Assembly: GCA_902527045.1 (NCBI GenBank)
Contig: CABZNL010000004.1
Coordinates: forward strand, 1-64,000
Source: an uncultured Alphaproteobacteria bacterium
GTDB taxonomy: Bacteria > Pseudomonadota > Alphaproteobacteria > HIMB59
Length of the DNA: 64,000 nucleotides
Reading direction: 5' to 3'
Shown: piece after piece, positions 1-9,757 of the stretch
Position numbering within the stretch: the stretch's first letter is position 1
How the letters are laid out: the number at the start of each line of letters is the position of its first letter
Translations under genes and position numbers: made by a program
The notes under the pieces: generated by a model
Told to the model about the DNA's origin: nothing
What the model saw: the letters and a program-made list of their open reading frames with translations, nothing else
Databases searched by the model: none

Positions 1-396
1 AATTAGTTGTATACCTTCCTCAACTAGTTCTTGGCTCTCTTTATCAGTTGCTTCACCATAAATAGGCTTATCTTTAGCTTCTCCATAATGAATTTTTCTA
101 GCTTCCTCTGGGAATTTTTTTCCAACATATGTAAAGTTTTTTTCAATCTCAGATTTAATTTTATTTAATTCTTTATTATAATTTGAAAATAATTTATTTT
201 TTTTATGATTTATTTTTGATGAGTGTGTTGACTTACTAGTTACATTTGGTGCCATGACTGATTTAGATATTTTTGATGAATTGCAAAAAGGACACTCAAT
301 TTGATTTTTAGTTCTCTGTTTTTCAAATGAGACTGAGTCATCAAAACTAGCCTCAAAAATATGTTCATTTTCACAAATTAAATCAAATTTAATCAT
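1..396 (-). CDS. DUF1178 family protein (C-terminus cut by window edge)
   Basis: The reading frame starts with ATG at 396 and stays open to base 1, giving 132 residues without a stop; the family is usually about 140-160 residues, so only a short tail is missing. A possible metal site is visible: C8, then C35-P-F-C38. The family-typical C-terminal stretch is present, with HYGEA followed by IYGEAT at about residues 105-120. Function is unknown for the family. It sits 40 bp downstream of the nitrilase-fold amidase in the same direction, a pairing I know from other alphaproteobacteria, so the two are probably co-transcribed. Family assignment rests on recalled motif pattern, not a search. Confidence 0.85.
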   Translation of the reverse strand, partial: MIKFDLICENEHIFEASFDDSVSFEKQRTKNQIECPFCNSSKISKSVMAPNVTSKSTHSSKINHKKNKLFSNYNKELNKIKSEIEKNFTYVGKKFPEEARKIHYGEAKDKPIYGEATDKESQELVEEGIQLI

Positions 397-436
397 ATAA
401 TTTTATTTAATCATTCAATAAAAATTTTCAATATTA

Positions 437-1225
437 TTAATCAAAATTTCTATCATGATTTAAGACTGGGATTGCATCTTGACACTCTTGAACTTTATTT
501 AAATCAAGATGGGATGTTATTATCATTTCTTTGTCATCAGCCTCAGATAAAATTTCTCCCCAAGGGTCTACAATTAAACTATGTCCATAAGTTGATCTAT
601 TCTCATTGTTTATTCCCCATTGATTAGGTGCCAAGATAAAAACGCCATTCTCAATTGCTCTTGCTTTAATTAGAGAGTGCCAGTGAGCCTTCCCTGTTGT
701 ATATGTAAAAGCAGATGGGATTACAATAATTTCTGCTCCCATTTTAGCTAAGGCTCGATACATTTTGGGATATCTTAAATCGTAACAAATAGAGTGACCA
801 ATTGACTGACCTAATACTGAAGTCATTTTCAATTTACTCCCAGGTGAATAAAAATCACTCTCTTTATAACTTTCTCCATTTTTTAAAATTATATCAAACA
901 TATGAATTTTATCATAAATTGAAAGTATTTCTCCATCAGGATTAATTAAAATAGATCGATTATATAGTTTGTCATTTTCAGTTATAGGGAGTGACCCCAA
1001 TAATAAATGAAGCTTATTAATTTTTGAGAATTTTTTAAAATATTCAATAGAGTAATGATGCATATCTATAGAAATTTTAGATTTGTTTGACAAAAATAGA
1101 AAACACTCTGGGAGTAAAATAAAATCTGGATTTAAGTCTAAACTATCATTGAGAAATTTTTTCGATTTTTCAAAATTTTCATCAAAATTTGAACCAACAG
1201 TGATCTGAATTAGGGCAACCTTCAT
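437..1225 (-). CDS. Carbon-nitrogen hydrolase (nitrilase-fold amidase, Nit1/omega-amidase-like)
   Basis: A 262-residue nitrilase superfamily enzyme with the complete Glu-Lys-Cys triad: E40 in LLPECF, K106 in YDKIHMF and C147 in SICYDLRYP. The sequence style (YDKIHMFD, SICYDLRYP) is that of the branch containing deaminated-glutathione amidase and omega-amidase, cytosolic enzymes that remove damaged metabolites; the exact substrate cannot be read from sequence. Its ATG directly abuts the TGA of the upstream 102-residue ORF (bases 1225/1226), so translation is likely coupled. In many alphaproteobacteria a glutaredoxin gene lies next to this amidase and DUF1178; no glutaredoxin is present here. 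Confidence 0.9.
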   Translation of the reverse strand: MKVALIQITVGSNFDENFEKSKKFLNDSLDLNPDFILLPECFLFLSNKSKISIDMHHYSIEYFKKFSKINKLHLLLGSLPITENDKLYNRSILINPDGEILSIYDKIHMFDIILKNGESYKESDFYSPGSKLKMTSVLGQSIGHSICYDLRYPKMYRALAKMGAEIIVIPSAFTYTTGKAHWHSLIKARAIENGVFILAPNQWGINNENRSTYGHSLIVDPWGEILSEADDKEMIITSHLDLNKVQECQDAIPVLNHDRNFD

Positions 1226-1534
1226 TCAAGTATTTAATTTATAAATAGTAAAGCTTGAAATATCTTTAATTGCTTTATGAATTTTTATTTTTTCTTGAGG
1301 TAAAATTGAAATGCTATGATTAGAAAATAAAATATAGTCCAGCTGTTTATCTTCTTTTATAAGAGTCAGCTTTAAAGTCTTATCTTTATTGAGAACTACT
1401 ATAGGATCTTCGGTAGAATACATTAACTCATTCTCGTTATTAGAAGAAAAAATGTCAGCAAATTCTTTTTTAAATATTTCGGGATTCTCATAAAAAGTTA
1501 ATCTTTTTTGATCTAAATTAAATCTCGATATCAT
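1226..1534 (-). CDS. Uncharacterised 102-residue protein
   Basis: I do not recognise a family. The product is 102 residues, without a signal peptide or membrane segment, has no cysteine pair, and is rich in Lys, Glu, Ile and Asn. The stop codon lies immediately before the ATG of the amidase gene, which argues for a real, co-translated gene. It occupies the place where glutaredoxin often sits in related gene orders, but lacks the CxxC of a glutaredoxin. Its start lies only 21 bp from the divergent methyltransferase start at 1556. Confidence 0.6.
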   Translation of the reverse strand: MISRFNLDQKRLTFYENPEIFKKEFADIFSSNNENELMYSTEDPIVVLNKDKTLKLTLIKEDKQLDYILFSNHSISILPQEKIKIHKAIKDISSFTIYKLNT

Positions 1535-1555
1535 GTTAGATTAACTTAACACATA

Positions 1556-2263
1556 ATGTACAAATTTAATTTAAAAAAGAGGAATTTAAGAAGAAAGATA
1601 TATTTTGACAAATCAAATTTATTGACAAAAAATGGTTCAGAATTAATAGCTAATAAATTAAAGTTTATATCTAAAAAATTAGATAAATGTTTAATTCTCG
1701 ATGAAGATCTCGATCTTAATTTAATGAGTCTTAACGATTTAAAAGTTATAAATTTCAATGATATTAACTTAGTTGAGGGTAATTTTGATGCTGTTATTTC
1801 TAATTTTTCTTTACAGATACCATTTTCTTTAAATAGCGAAGATGTTTTTGCAAAGATCTCATCTAAACTAAATGACAATAGTTTATTTTGTTTCAATATC
1901 ATTACTGTAAATTCAATGAGGACTCTTCAAAATATCTTTTTAGAAATTGATGAAAAAATTTATGGTGGAGTTTATAGAAGATTTGGCCCATTTTTAGAGA
2001 CTTCAAAATTGATAGAGGATTTGAATAAAACTAAATTTCAAGATGTAGTTGTAGGAATAGATAATTTAGAAATAAACTACAGTTCTTTAAGTAAGCTAAG
2101 AGATGATTTTAGAAAATTTGGAATTTCCAATTATTTCAATGAAAAATATAAATTTAAAAAAGATTTTTTAAATTTGACAAACAAAATATTTTCAAAATTG
2201 CTTGAAAATCATAAATATATACCTCTCGAAATAGAGATTGCTACATTTACATCATGGAAATAA
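1556..2263 (+). CDS. SAM-dependent methyltransferase-like protein, NDUFAF5 / BioC-like family
   Basis: The 235-residue protein resembles the alphaproteobacterial homologue of mitochondrial NDUFAF5, a complex I assembly factor with a methyltransferase fold. Diagnostic parts are the RRFGPFLE segment followed by LIEDLNKTKF (about residues 140-162) and a downstream LEINYSSLSKLRDDFRKFG segment, the counterpart of the family's Tyr-Pro-Ser...Leu-Arg-Asp-Leu-Arg motif. The N-terminal SAM-binding motif is degenerate: the usual acidic-x-Gly-x-Gly loop is replaced by LILDEDLDLN, with no glycines, so SAM binding is doubtful. Divergent from the amidase group. A minus-strand open frame inside it is taken as a shadow. 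Confidence 0.75.
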   Translation: MYKFNLKKRNLRRKIYFDKSNLLTKNGSELIANKLKFISKKLDKCLILDEDLDLNLMSLNDLKVINFNDINLVEGNFDAVISNFSLQIPFSLNSEDVFAKISSKLNDNSLFCFNIITVNSMRTLQNIFLEIDEKIYGGVYRRFGPFLETSKLIEDLNKTKFQDVVVGIDNLEINYSSLSKLRDDFRKFGISNYFNEKYKFKKDFLNLTNKIFSKLLENHKYIPLEIEIATFTSWK

Positions 2264-2289
2264 TATTAATTTAGTATATTTGTAAGCTA

Positions 2290-4776
2290 ATGTTTCAAAA
2301 AATTAATAATTTTTTCTCATCAAAAAAAAATACAAATTTAATAAAAGAAATTTCAAATAAATATTTAGATAAAGTAAATCAACTTGAGGAACAAATTAAA
2401 AAGTTAACAAAAGAAGAAATGATTTCCCAACTTGAAAATTTAAAACAAGATTATATTTCTAACAAAATAGCTGATCTCTCAGATAAGGATATAAGTTTTA
2501 TTTGTGCTTTAATAAGAGAGGTATCTCTTCGATCTATTGAACTAAGACATTATGATTCTCAGATTATTGGAGGTATTGCTCTTTACCATGGATTTATAGC
2601 AGAAATGAAAACGGGAGAGGGTAAAACTCTTGTTGCTACTATCCCTATAATATTAAATTTTGTTTTAGATAAAAAAGTTCACTTAATTACCGTAAATGAC
2701 TACTTAGCCAAAAGAGACAGTCTTTGGATGGGACCAATTTTTAAATATCTTAATATTAGTTGTTCATTTATACAAAATGACCAATCTTTTGAGGAAAAAA
2801 TAAAAAGCTATAAATCTCATGTAGTTTATGGAAATAATAATGAATTTTGTTTTGATTACCTAAGAGATAATTTGAGGAGAAGTAGTCAACAAAAAATACA
2901 AAATGAACATCATATTGCCCTTATAGATGAAGCTGACTCAGTTCTAATTGATGAGTCTAGATCTCCCCTTGGTATTTCTGGTCCTGTTGAGACTCCTTTG
3001 GAATTATTTAAATTATGCTTTGAGATTACCAAAGATTTATCAAGAGAAGATATCGAAATAAATGAAGAAAGAAAAAATGTTTTACTTATTGATACTGGTA
3101 TAAAAAAAATTGAATTTAATTTAAAAAAAATAAACTTTCTAAAAGGAAATAGTTTATTTGATAATGAAAATTTAGAGGCTTATCAAATTATAAATCAATC
3201 TCTAAAAGCTCGTTTTTTATATGAAAGAGATAAAGATTACGTTGTTAAAAACGGACAAATTGTTGTTATAGATGAATTTTCTGGAAGATTAACTGAGGGA
3301 AGAAGGTTTGGTGAAGGCCTTCATCAATCTTTGGAAGCTAAAGAAAATTTAAAAATACAACAGGAAAGTATTACTTTGGCTAGTATCACCTTTCAAAATT
3401 ATTTTAAAAAATATGAAAAGATATCTGGAATGACTGGTACTGCTGCGACTGAATCTGAAGAATTTTTAGAGATATATGGTTTGAATGTAATTGAAATACC
3501 AACACATAAACCAATGATAAGATTAGATCGAAATGACCAAATTTATAAAACACCTGAGGAGAAATATGAAGCTGTACTTAATTTGGTTAAAGATAAATAC
3601 GAAAAAGGACAACCTATATTAGTTGGTACCACTTCAATAGAAAAGTCAAATCATATTTCAGATATATTAAAAGATAACAATATACCTCACAATGTATTAA
3701 ATGCAAAAAATCATGAAAATGAAGCTGAAATTATTGCTTTAGCAGGTAAACCTTTTCAAGTAACTGTAGCAACTAACATGGCTGGAAGAGGAACAGATAT
3801 AAAATTGGGTGGAAATCCTGAAATTGATAAAAATTTTAACGAGAATGATTATCAAAAAGTAGTTAGTTTAGGTGGATTGTGTATTTTAGGAACTGAAAGA
3901 CATGAAAGTAGAAGAATAGATAATCAATTAAGAGGAAGATCAGGAAGACAAGGAGATCCTGGAGAAAGTATATTTTTTGTTTCTTTAGAGGACGACTTAA
4001 TGAGAATTTTTGGATCAGAGAAGCTACAATCGATGCTTTCAACATTAGGTCTAAAACATGGAGAAGTTATAGAACATAAATGGTTATCATCATCTATTGA
4101 AAGAGCTCAAAAAAGAGTCGAAGGTCATAATTTTGATATAAGAAAACAGTTACTAGAGTTTGATAATATTATTAATAAACAAAGAAATATAATCTACTCC
4201 AAAAGAGAAAATATAATTAATGATGATATTCTTAAGTTTATTCAAGAAACTGAGGAAGAATTTATCACTAATTTATTAAACGGTGAACAAGATGACATTA
4301 AAAAATTTTCAGATACTTTACCTTTTATCGATCAACAAAAAAATAATGAGAAAGATTATTATTTAAATTCATTTAAAGAAATCAAAGATGAAAATTATAC
4401 AAAACATAAAGATGCTTATATTTTTATTTTAAGAGATGTTAGTCTCTCAATTATCGATAAAAATTGGAACAATCATATACAAGAGCTAACAAATATCAGA
4501 ATGTCAGTAAGCCTGAGTGGTTATGGAGGAAAAGATCCTCTAAATGAATTTCGCAAAGCTTCGTTGGGTGCATTTAACCAATTAATTTACGAAATACAAA
4601 AGCAAATGGTATTGGTATTAAATAATATTCGAGTTGAAAAAAAAAACGAAAACGAAAAAGTTGAAATAAATGAACCTATAACTAAAAAGATTGGTAGAAA
4701 TGATCCTTGTCCATGTGGATCGGGAAAAAAATATAAACAATGTCATGGGAGTAATTACTCAAACAATATAGTTTAA
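2290..4776 (+). CDS. secA: Protein translocase subunit SecA
   Basis: SecA is the ATPase motor that pushes unfolded preproteins through SecYEG in the inner membrane. The 828-residue product contains the DEAD-motor elements in order: Walker A GEGKT at about 109-113, DEAD at about 214, the FDYLRDN segment, GRGTD at about 499 and [11 protein letters not shown] shortly after. The C-terminal zinc-binding SEC-C motif is intact, with C807, C809, C818 and H819, so SecB or ribosome docking is likely retained. It is somewhat shorter than the E. coli protein (901), mainly in the C-terminal linker. Its last 18 bases overlap the 3' end of the convergent accA gene, leaving no room for a conventional terminator. 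Confidence 0.98.
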   Translation: MFQKINNFFSSKKNTNLIKEISNKYLDKVNQLEEQIKKLTKEEMISQLENLKQDYISNKIADLSDKDISFICALIREVSLRSIELRHYDSQIIGGIALYHGFIAEMKTGEGKTLVATIPIILNFVLDKKVHLITVNDYLAKRDSLWMGPIFKYLNISCSFIQNDQSFEEKIKSYKSHVVYGNNNEFCFDYLRDNLRRSSQQKIQNEHHIALIDEADSVLIDESRSPLGISGPVETPLELFKLCFEITKDLSREDIEINEERKNVLLIDTGIKKIEFNLKKINFLKGNSLFDNENLEAYQIINQSLKARFLYERDKDYVVKNGQIVVIDEFSGRLTEGRRFGEGLHQSLEAKENLKIQQESITLASITFQNYFKKYEKISGMTGTAATESEEFLEIYGLNVIEIPTHKPMIRLDRNDQIYKTPEEKYEAVLNLVKDKYEKGQPILVGTTSIEKSNHISDILKDNNIPHNVLNAKNHENEAEIIALAGKPFQVTVATNMAGRGTDIKLGGNPEIDKNFNENDYQKVVSLGGLCILGTERHESRRIDNQLRGRSGRQGDPGESIFFVSLEDDLMRIFGSEKLQSMLSTLGLKHGEVIEHKWLSSSIERAQKRVEGHNFDIRKQLLEFDNIINKQRNIIYSKRENIINDDILKFIQETEEEFITNLLNGEQDDIKKFSDTLPFIDQQKNNEKDYYLNSFKEIKDENYTKHKDAYIFILRDVSLSIIDKNWNNHIQELTNIRMSVSLSGYGGKDPLNEFRKASLGAFNQLIYEIQKQMVLVLNNIRVEKKNENEKVEINEPITKKIGRNDPCPCGSGKKYKQCHGSNYSNNIV

Positions 4777-5700
4777 ATATCTATTATTTCTTTTTTTTAT
4801 CAATTCATCTTTTGTTAATAGTTTAAGATCATCAATATTGTTAATTAACGCTTTTTTTAAATCAGAAGAAACTTTTTCATGATGTCTATGTGCACCACCT
4901 ACCGGTTCCTCAATAATTTGATCAATAATTTTTAATTCAAGACAGTCTTTTGCTGTTATCTTAAGAGAATTAGATGCCGTCTCAGCAAAATTAGATGATT
5001 TCCAAAGTATAGACGAACATCCCTCAGGAGAAATTACAGAATATATTGAATTACTTAGCATGATAACAATATCGCTCGTAGCTAATGCAATTGCACCTCC
5101 AGATCCACCCTCACCTATTACTACAGAAATACATGGAGTCTCACAGTTTAAGGCAACTTTCATTGATTGAGCTATAGCCTCAGCTTGTCCTCTCTCTTCC
5201 GCGTCCTTACCAGGATAGGCACCAGATGTATCAATAAAACAGATTAAAGGTAAATTCAACTTTGATGCTAGTTTCATAATTCTTTGAGATTTTCTATAAC
5301 CCTCAGGTTTCGCCATACCAAAATTATGTTTTATTCTAGTATTCATATCATTTCCCTTTTCAGTGCCTAAAATTATGACTGGTATTTTATCTAAAAATCC
5401 AAAACCAGATATAATTGCATTATCCTCAGAATATAGTCTATCACCATAAAGTGGTGTAAATTGTGTGAAAATACTACTAATAAAATTTTTTGTTTTTGGT
5501 CTATTAGGGTGTCTTGCAAGTTTAACTATTTGCCAAGGAGATAAGTTTGAATAAATCCTATTAAGCTCAATTTGTTTTTTTTTCTCAATACTATTAATTT
5601 TTCCATCAACATCTATTTCACTCTCTTTTGATAGTTTGATTAAAGATTGGATCTCAAAATCAAATTTTTCTAGCTTTTCTTCAAAGTCCAAATAAAACAT
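4759..5700 (-). CDS. accA: Acetyl-CoA carboxylase carboxyltransferase subunit alpha
   Basis: AccA pairs with AccD to transfer the carboxyl group from biotin to acetyl-CoA, making malonyl-CoA for fatty acid synthesis in the cytosol. The 313-residue length is normal. Recognisable segments are [42 protein letters not shown] and [12 protein letters not shown], all typical of the crotonase-like alpha subunit. The gene begins 7 bp after the xerD stop, so it is probably the last gene of the unknown-xerD-accA unit. The 3' end overlaps secA by 18 bp on the other strand. Confidence 0.97.
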   Translation of the reverse strand: MFYLDFEEKLEKFDFEIQSLIKLSKESEIDVDGKINSIEKKKQIELNRIYSNLSPWQIVKLARHPNRPKTKNFISSIFTQFTPLYGDRLYSEDNAIISGFGFLDKIPVIILGTEKGNDMNTRIKHNFGMAKPEGYRKSQRIMKLASKLNLPLICFIDTSGAYPGKDAEERGQAEAIAQSMKVALNCETPCISVVIGEGGSGGAIALATSDIVIMLSNSIYSVISPEGCSSILWKSSNFAETASNSLKITAKDCLELKIIDQIIEEPVGGAHRHHEKVSSDLKKALINNIDDLKLLTKDELIKKRNNRYLNYIV

Positions 5701-5707
5701 TAAAAGA

Positions 5708-6565
5708 CTATAATTTATTTTTTAGGGGATGATAAGAGTCTAAAACTCTCTTTTTCATTGACTTTGCTACTTTAGTGTAAATTTCTGTAGTGGATATACT
5801 TGAGTGACCTAATAGTTTTTGTATATGTCTAATATCTGCATTATTTTCTAACATAGTAGTTGCAAATGAGTGTCTAAAAATATGAGAGGATAGCTTATTT
5901 TTAATTATTGAATTACAATAACAATTTTGAAGAAATTTATTTACTGATCTTGTAGAAATTTTTTTTTTGTTGATGGTAAAAATGTATTTATTATTTTTTT
6001 CTAATTTTTTCAATCGAACCAAATAATTACTTATAATGAAGACTTTTCTTTCTTTTGACCCTTTTCCATAAACATAAATAGAATTATCTTGAGGGTTAAT
6101 ATCAGACCACTTTAAGTTTAATGCCTCAGATATTCTCAAGCCTGATAAATAAATTAACTTTAATATTAAAATATAAAGCTCCGAATTAGTCTGTTTAGAT
6201 TTTTTTAAGTCCTCAAATATTTGCTCCATTTGTGACTTTGAAATAGCTTTTGGTATTTTTTTTACACTAGATAAACTCTCAAATTCTTGAAAATCTATTT
6301 GGTCAATTATTTTTTCAGTGTGAAGAAACTTAAAATAATTTTTTAAAGTTGAAATTTTTCTATTCACACTAGATGTTTTTAGATTTTTTTTTCTTAATTG
6401 GGCAATATACCTTTTAATCTTGCTATTGATATTGAAAGAATTTGAGTCTTTATCTAAAAAAAATTGATCAAGATCAATTAAATAATTATTGAGAGAATTT
6501 TTTGAAAGATTTTTTTCAGATATTAGAAATTGAGTATATAAGTCTTTGTACTTTTCATATTTCAT
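5708..6565 (-). CDS. xerD: Tyrosine recombinase XerD (or XerC)
   Basis: A 285-residue site-specific recombinase that resolves chromosome dimers at dif near replication termination. All catalytic residues are visible: R144 in LSGLRISEAL, K168 in YGKGSKERK, H228-x-x-R231 in SHIFRHSFA, H254 in LLGHSS and the nucleophile Y263 in EIYTKVA. An N-terminal SAM-like DNA-binding domain covers about residues 1-95. The position next to accA and near aroK-aroB matches xerD in other alphaproteobacteria, which is why I prefer XerD to XerC; sequence alone does not settle it. The ATG overlaps the stop of the upstream 485-residue gene by four bases (ATGA). Confidence 0.9.
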   Translation of the reverse strand: MKYEKYKDLYTQFLISEKNLSKNSLNNYLIDLDQFFLDKDSNSFNINSKIKRYIAQLRKKNLKTSSVNRKISTLKNYFKFLHTEKIIDQIDFQEFESLSSVKKIPKAISKSQMEQIFEDLKKSKQTNSELYILILKLIYLSGLRISEALNLKWSDINPQDNSIYVYGKGSKERKVFIISNYLVRLKKLEKNNKYIFTINKKKISTRSVNKFLQNCYCNSIIKNKLSSHIFRHSFATTMLENNADIRHIQKLLGHSSISTTEIYTKVAKSMKKRVLDSYHPLKNKL

Positions 6566-8019
6566 AAATTAATTAAATGTGCCCTAAAAGCTAATTTTAT
6601 TAATTCATTATTTAAAAATTGATTGTCTATGATGTAGTTATTTAAGAAGTACAAATCAAATTCATTAATCGAATAAAATTTTTCACTTAAATTGATATAA
6701 TAAATGTACGAGTCAATTAAATTCAAATTTTCAGCTAAGCTAGCTAAATACACAGGATTTACTGAAATAGTGTCAGTTTGTGTAATTTTTAAATCTTCGC
6801 TTTCAATAAAATTAATATTTCTGTTTAAAAATAAAAATTTCATTAAAGGGCTATTAATATATTCATTGTTATCAGCGTAGTATTTATTATCAAAATTTTG
6901 AATTAAATAATTCTTTAAAGCTGTAGCGATATCATTGTTTTCTATTAATCCATTTGGTACATCTTTTAATAAGATCAATAAATTTTCTAAGAAACTTGAA
7001 TTTTCATAAAGTGATAAAAGCATTAAACCATTTATATAATTTAAATTTCTTGATGTAATTCTCATCTCACTAAATTGATCGTTAATTAATCGAGATACAT
7101 CATATAAATCTAATTGCAATGAGGAGATAAAACTTTCTAAAATTTCAAGTTTTTTATTATAATTAATTTGTTTTTGCATTTCATCGTACATCACCAATTC
7201 ATTTGGCTTAACTTTTAGTTTTTTGAGCATAGATATATATTGAGATTTATTTATTACTCTATTTTTAAAAAGATAATTTACTTGATATAAATCTATTTTA
7301 TTTGACTTTAGATATATTTCTAATTCAAGAATATTACTTATTTCATCTACATTGACAGTTATTGAGTCATAGATTAAAGCAATATACTTATCAATTAATC
7401 CTAATTCACTTAAATTATAATTACTGTCAATTTCACCTTTTGTAAGAAAGTCCAATAAAAATTTTGTATTAAGTTTAGTGAATTCTGTTTGGTCATAAAT
7501 TTCTATAATAAAGTTTATTTGTTCAAATTGTTCATCTTTAATTAAACATAAAATATTATAAATTAAAACATCATCAAATTTCTTCTGACTATTATCTAAC
7601 ACAGATAAATACTTACATAATTCCTCAAATTGATTTGAGTCAGATAAATAAGCTAAATAAGATTTATTATTATTTGTCTTTTTAAAATTTTCAAAAATAA
7701 CTTTTTCAAATAAATTTGAATTAATTTGATACCTATAGTCTTTTTCATTAAACAAATTTATTTTTTCGAAAAAAAAATCCACTTCATTCGAATATTCTGG
7801 ATAGATAGTATTATTTGTTAATGGATCAAAAAGAGAATAAAAAAAATTGTTATTATTTTCTGTAGAATTAATTAATTTTAAAAGAATTTCTTCTGATTTA
7901 ATAGATGATATAATATTGTTTTGAGAGAACGATTTTTCTTGAAATATTATTTCTTCATTAAATTCATCTGCAACCATAGTTGGAGTTATTAGTAATAAAA
8001 GTAAAACAAGATATTTCAT
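6562..8019 (-). CDS. Large uncharacterised secreted or periplasmic protein
   Basis: I do not recognise a family. The 485-residue protein starts with a signal peptide, MKYLVLLLLLITPTMVA followed by DEFNEE, with likely cleavage after residue 17. The remainder has no membrane segment, is very rich in Asn, Ile, Leu and Lys, and reads as a succession of amphipathic helices, as in an all-helical solenoid. Two cysteines are visible (SDSNQFEELCKYL and YNILCLIK). It is translationally coupled at both ends: its ATG overlaps the stop of a 43-residue membrane ORF, and its stop overlaps the xerD start. Constant position between aroK and xerD suggests an envelope role, but function is open. Confidence 0.8.
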   Translation of the reverse strand: MKYLVLLLLLITPTMVADEFNEEIIFQEKSFSQNNIISSIKSEEILLKLINSTENNNNFFYSLFDPLTNNTIYPEYSNEVDFFFEKINLFNEKDYRYQINSNLFEKVIFENFKKTNNNKSYLAYLSDSNQFEELCKYLSVLDNSQKKFDDVLIYNILCLIKDEQFEQINFIIEIYDQTEFTKLNTKFLLDFLTKGEIDSNYNLSELGLIDKYIALIYDSITVNVDEISNILELEIYLKSNKIDLYQVNYLFKNRVINKSQYISMLKKLKVKPNELVMYDEMQKQINYNKKLEILESFISSLQLDLYDVSRLINDQFSEMRITSRNLNYINGLMLLSLYENSSFLENLLILLKDVPNGLIENNDIATALKNYLIQNFDNKYYADNNEYINSPLMKFLFLNRNINFIESEDLKITQTDTISVNPVYLASLAENLNLIDSYIYYINLSEKFYSINEFDLYFLNNYIIDNQFLNNELIKLAFRAHLINL

Positions 8020-8147
8020 ATGAACTGATTTATGGGAATATTATATTCTTTGTCTTTAGATGGTGATGGTATACTTATTGAATTTAACAATACGAAACCA
8101 GCTAAAATTAGTATGATAATCGTTGATAGTAATGCTATTTTTCTCAT
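8016..8147 (-). CDS. Small single-pass membrane protein, 43 residues
   Basis: Read directly from the minus strand: ATG at 8147 and TGA at 8018-8016 give a 43-residue peptide that opens MRKIALLSTIIILILAGFV and ends in NIPINQFI. Residues 4-22 form one hydrophobic helix with a positively charged N-terminus, so the short Lys/Pro/Ser tail would lie outside the cytoplasm. The stop shares ATGA with the start of the 485-residue secreted protein, a typical coupling arrangement, which is the main reason to believe it is translated. The gene could serve as a small partner or simply as an upstream translation-coupling ORF. No family recognised. Confidence 0.6.
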   Translation of the reverse strand: MRKIALLSTIIILILAGFVLLNSISIPSPSKDKEYNIPINQFI

Positions 8148-8201
8148 AAATATATATTTGTTGGTTTTTAATATTATATATTTAAAACATATCAAATAAC
8201 A

Positions 8202-8705
8202 ATGGTGAATAAAAAATTACGTAAAATATGTATGATAGGTATGCCTGGGTCAGGTAAATCTACTATTGGGAGAGCTATATCTGAACATTTAAAATTCAAC
8301 TTTTATGATACTGACGAGCAAATTGAATTAGAAAGTCAATCTAGAATAAAAGACATATTTATAAATGAGGGTGAGGATTATTTTAGAAAGCTAGAAAGGT
8401 CGATATTCAAAAAATTATTATTAAATAAAAATATAGTTATATCAGCTGGTGGAGGTATAATTTTAAAAAATAAAGATCTTTTAAAGCAGACATTTAATAT
8501 ATACTTAAATTGTGATTTAGAGACTTTGATAAAAAGAACCTCTCGAAATAAGAATAGACCCTTATTGAAAAATAATATCGAAAAAAATATTAAATTACTT
8601 TTTAATGATAGAAAAGAAACTTACAATAATTTATCTGATTTAACTATTAATGCTACAAGCAATACTAAAAAAACTATAAAAATTATATTAGATCACTTAA
8701 AGTAA
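8202..8705 (+). CDS. aroK: Shikimate kinase
   Basis: Phosphorylates shikimate with ATP in the common aromatic pathway. The 167-residue protein has Walker A GMPGSGKST at residues 13-21, the shikimate-binding DTDEQIE segment at about 36-42, SAGGGI near 83 and the lid arginine segment KRTSRNKNRPLL. The last base of the stop overlaps the first base of aroB (TAATG), a common aroK-aroB arrangement. The 54 bp upstream of ATG separate it from the divergent small membrane ORF and must hold both promoters. Confidence 0.96.
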   Translation: MVNKKLRKICMIGMPGSGKSTIGRAISEHLKFNFYDTDEQIELESQSRIKDIFINEGEDYFRKLERSIFKKLLLNKNIVISAGGGIILKNKDLLKQTFNIYLNCDLETLIKRTSRNKNRPLLKNNIEKNIKLLFNDRKETYNNLSDLTINATSNTKKTIKIILDHLK

Positions 8706-9757
8706 TGAAAATTAAAAAATTAATTGATAGAAAAGCTCACGAAGTTGAATTTGTAAATATACCTAAATTAGAAAAGAAATTAATAAATGATATTTCAAAT
8801 CTTGATATTTTAATATTTGATCGAAGTATTATTAAAAATCGATTAGTCAAAAAACTTCTAAGAAAATTTTCTAGTAGATCGTTGGTTTTAAAGGGTGAAG
8901 AAAAGATTAAAAGTATTGAAAATTACTCATCTTTAATTGAAAAAATCATTAGAAAGGGTGTTCAACGCAAAAGTATTATTTATTCATTTGGTGGTGGGAC
9001 GATAGGAGACCTCACTGGTTTTTTAGCTTCTACAATTATGAGAGGCATTGAACACGTTATGATACCAACGTCTCTTTTGGCCATGGTAGATAGTGCAATA
9101 GGTGGCAAGACAGGAATTAACAGTAAATTTGGTAAAAATTTAATTGGAACCTTTTTTCTCCCTAAAAAGGTATTTATTTGTTCAGATTTTTTGAAGTCTT
9201 TACCAAAAAGAGAGGTTTCATGTGGCTTTGCAGAGATTATAAAATATAGCCTTATTGACTCAAAGAAATTACATAAGCTTCTTATTTCTGATTCTAAAAT
9301 TGATATAAATAAATTAATTAAGCTTTCCATTGATTCAAAATTTAAATATGTGAGTGATTATAGGGAAAAATTGAATTCTAAAAATTCGAGAGCAATTTTA
9401 AACTTTGGCCACACTATTGGTCATGCTATAGAAAACTCTAATTTTTATAAAGTAAATCTTAAGCACGGGGAGGCAATTTCTTTAGGCATGATAGTGGAAT
9501 TGAAAATTTCAAGTTTATTTAATTACTATCCTGGAAAAGTTACTGGTCTAATAGAATTATTAAAAAAATATAAATTACCAATTAACTACAGTAAGTATGT
9601 AAATAAAAAAACTATTCCAACTTTAATAAAAAGAATTGCATTTGATAAAAAAATTATAAATAAAGATGTAAATTTTGTTCTAATTGGAAAAAGCGGGGGT
9701 TTTACTAAAAAAATTTCAATAAAGGATCTTAAATATATTCTTTATCAAATTAATTAA
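8705..9757 (+). CDS. aroB: 3-dehydroquinate synthase
   Basis: Converts DAHP to 3-dehydroquinate, the second step of aromatic biosynthesis, with NAD and a divalent metal. The 350-residue protein shows the NAD-binding GGGTIGDLTGF, the substrate segment PTSLLAMVDSAIGGKTGIN, and the metal-site helix NFGHTIGHAIE, followed by LKHGEAISLGM. All metal ligands expected (Glu in CGFAEIIKYS, His in GHTIGHA, His in KHGEA) are present. The ATG overlaps the aroK stop by one base and the stop overlaps the next gene by one base, so three genes are tightly coupled. Confidence 0.96.
   Translation: MKIKKLIDRKAHEVEFVNIPKLEKKLINDISNLDILIFDRSIIKNRLVKKLLRKFSSRSLVLKGEEKIKSIENYSSLIEKIIRKGVQRKSIIYSFGGGTIGDLTGFLASTIMRGIEHVMIPTSLLAMVDSAIGGKTGINSKFGKNLIGTFFLPKKVFICSDFLKSLPKREVSCGFAEIIKYSLIDSKKLHKLLISDSKIDINKLIKLSIDSKFKYVSDYREKLNSKNSRAILNFGHTIGHAIENSNFYKVNLKHGEAISLGMIVELKISSLFNYYPGKVTGLIELLKKYKLPINYSKYVNKKTIPTLIKRIAFDKKIINKDVNFVLIGKSGGFTKKISIKDLKYILYQIN

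Noticed and set aside
1546..1902. 118-codon open frame on the minus strand inside the methyltransferase gene
   Set aside because: Its opposite strand encodes a protein with recognisable NDUFAF5-like motifs; this one has none and looks like a by-product of AT-rich codons.
3863..4045. 60-codon frame opposite secA
   Set aside because: Lies wholly within a highly conserved SecA region; no motif or ribosome site.
8980..9330. 116-codon frame opposite aroB
   Set aside because: Antisense to conserved NAD and substrate motifs of aroB; shadow.
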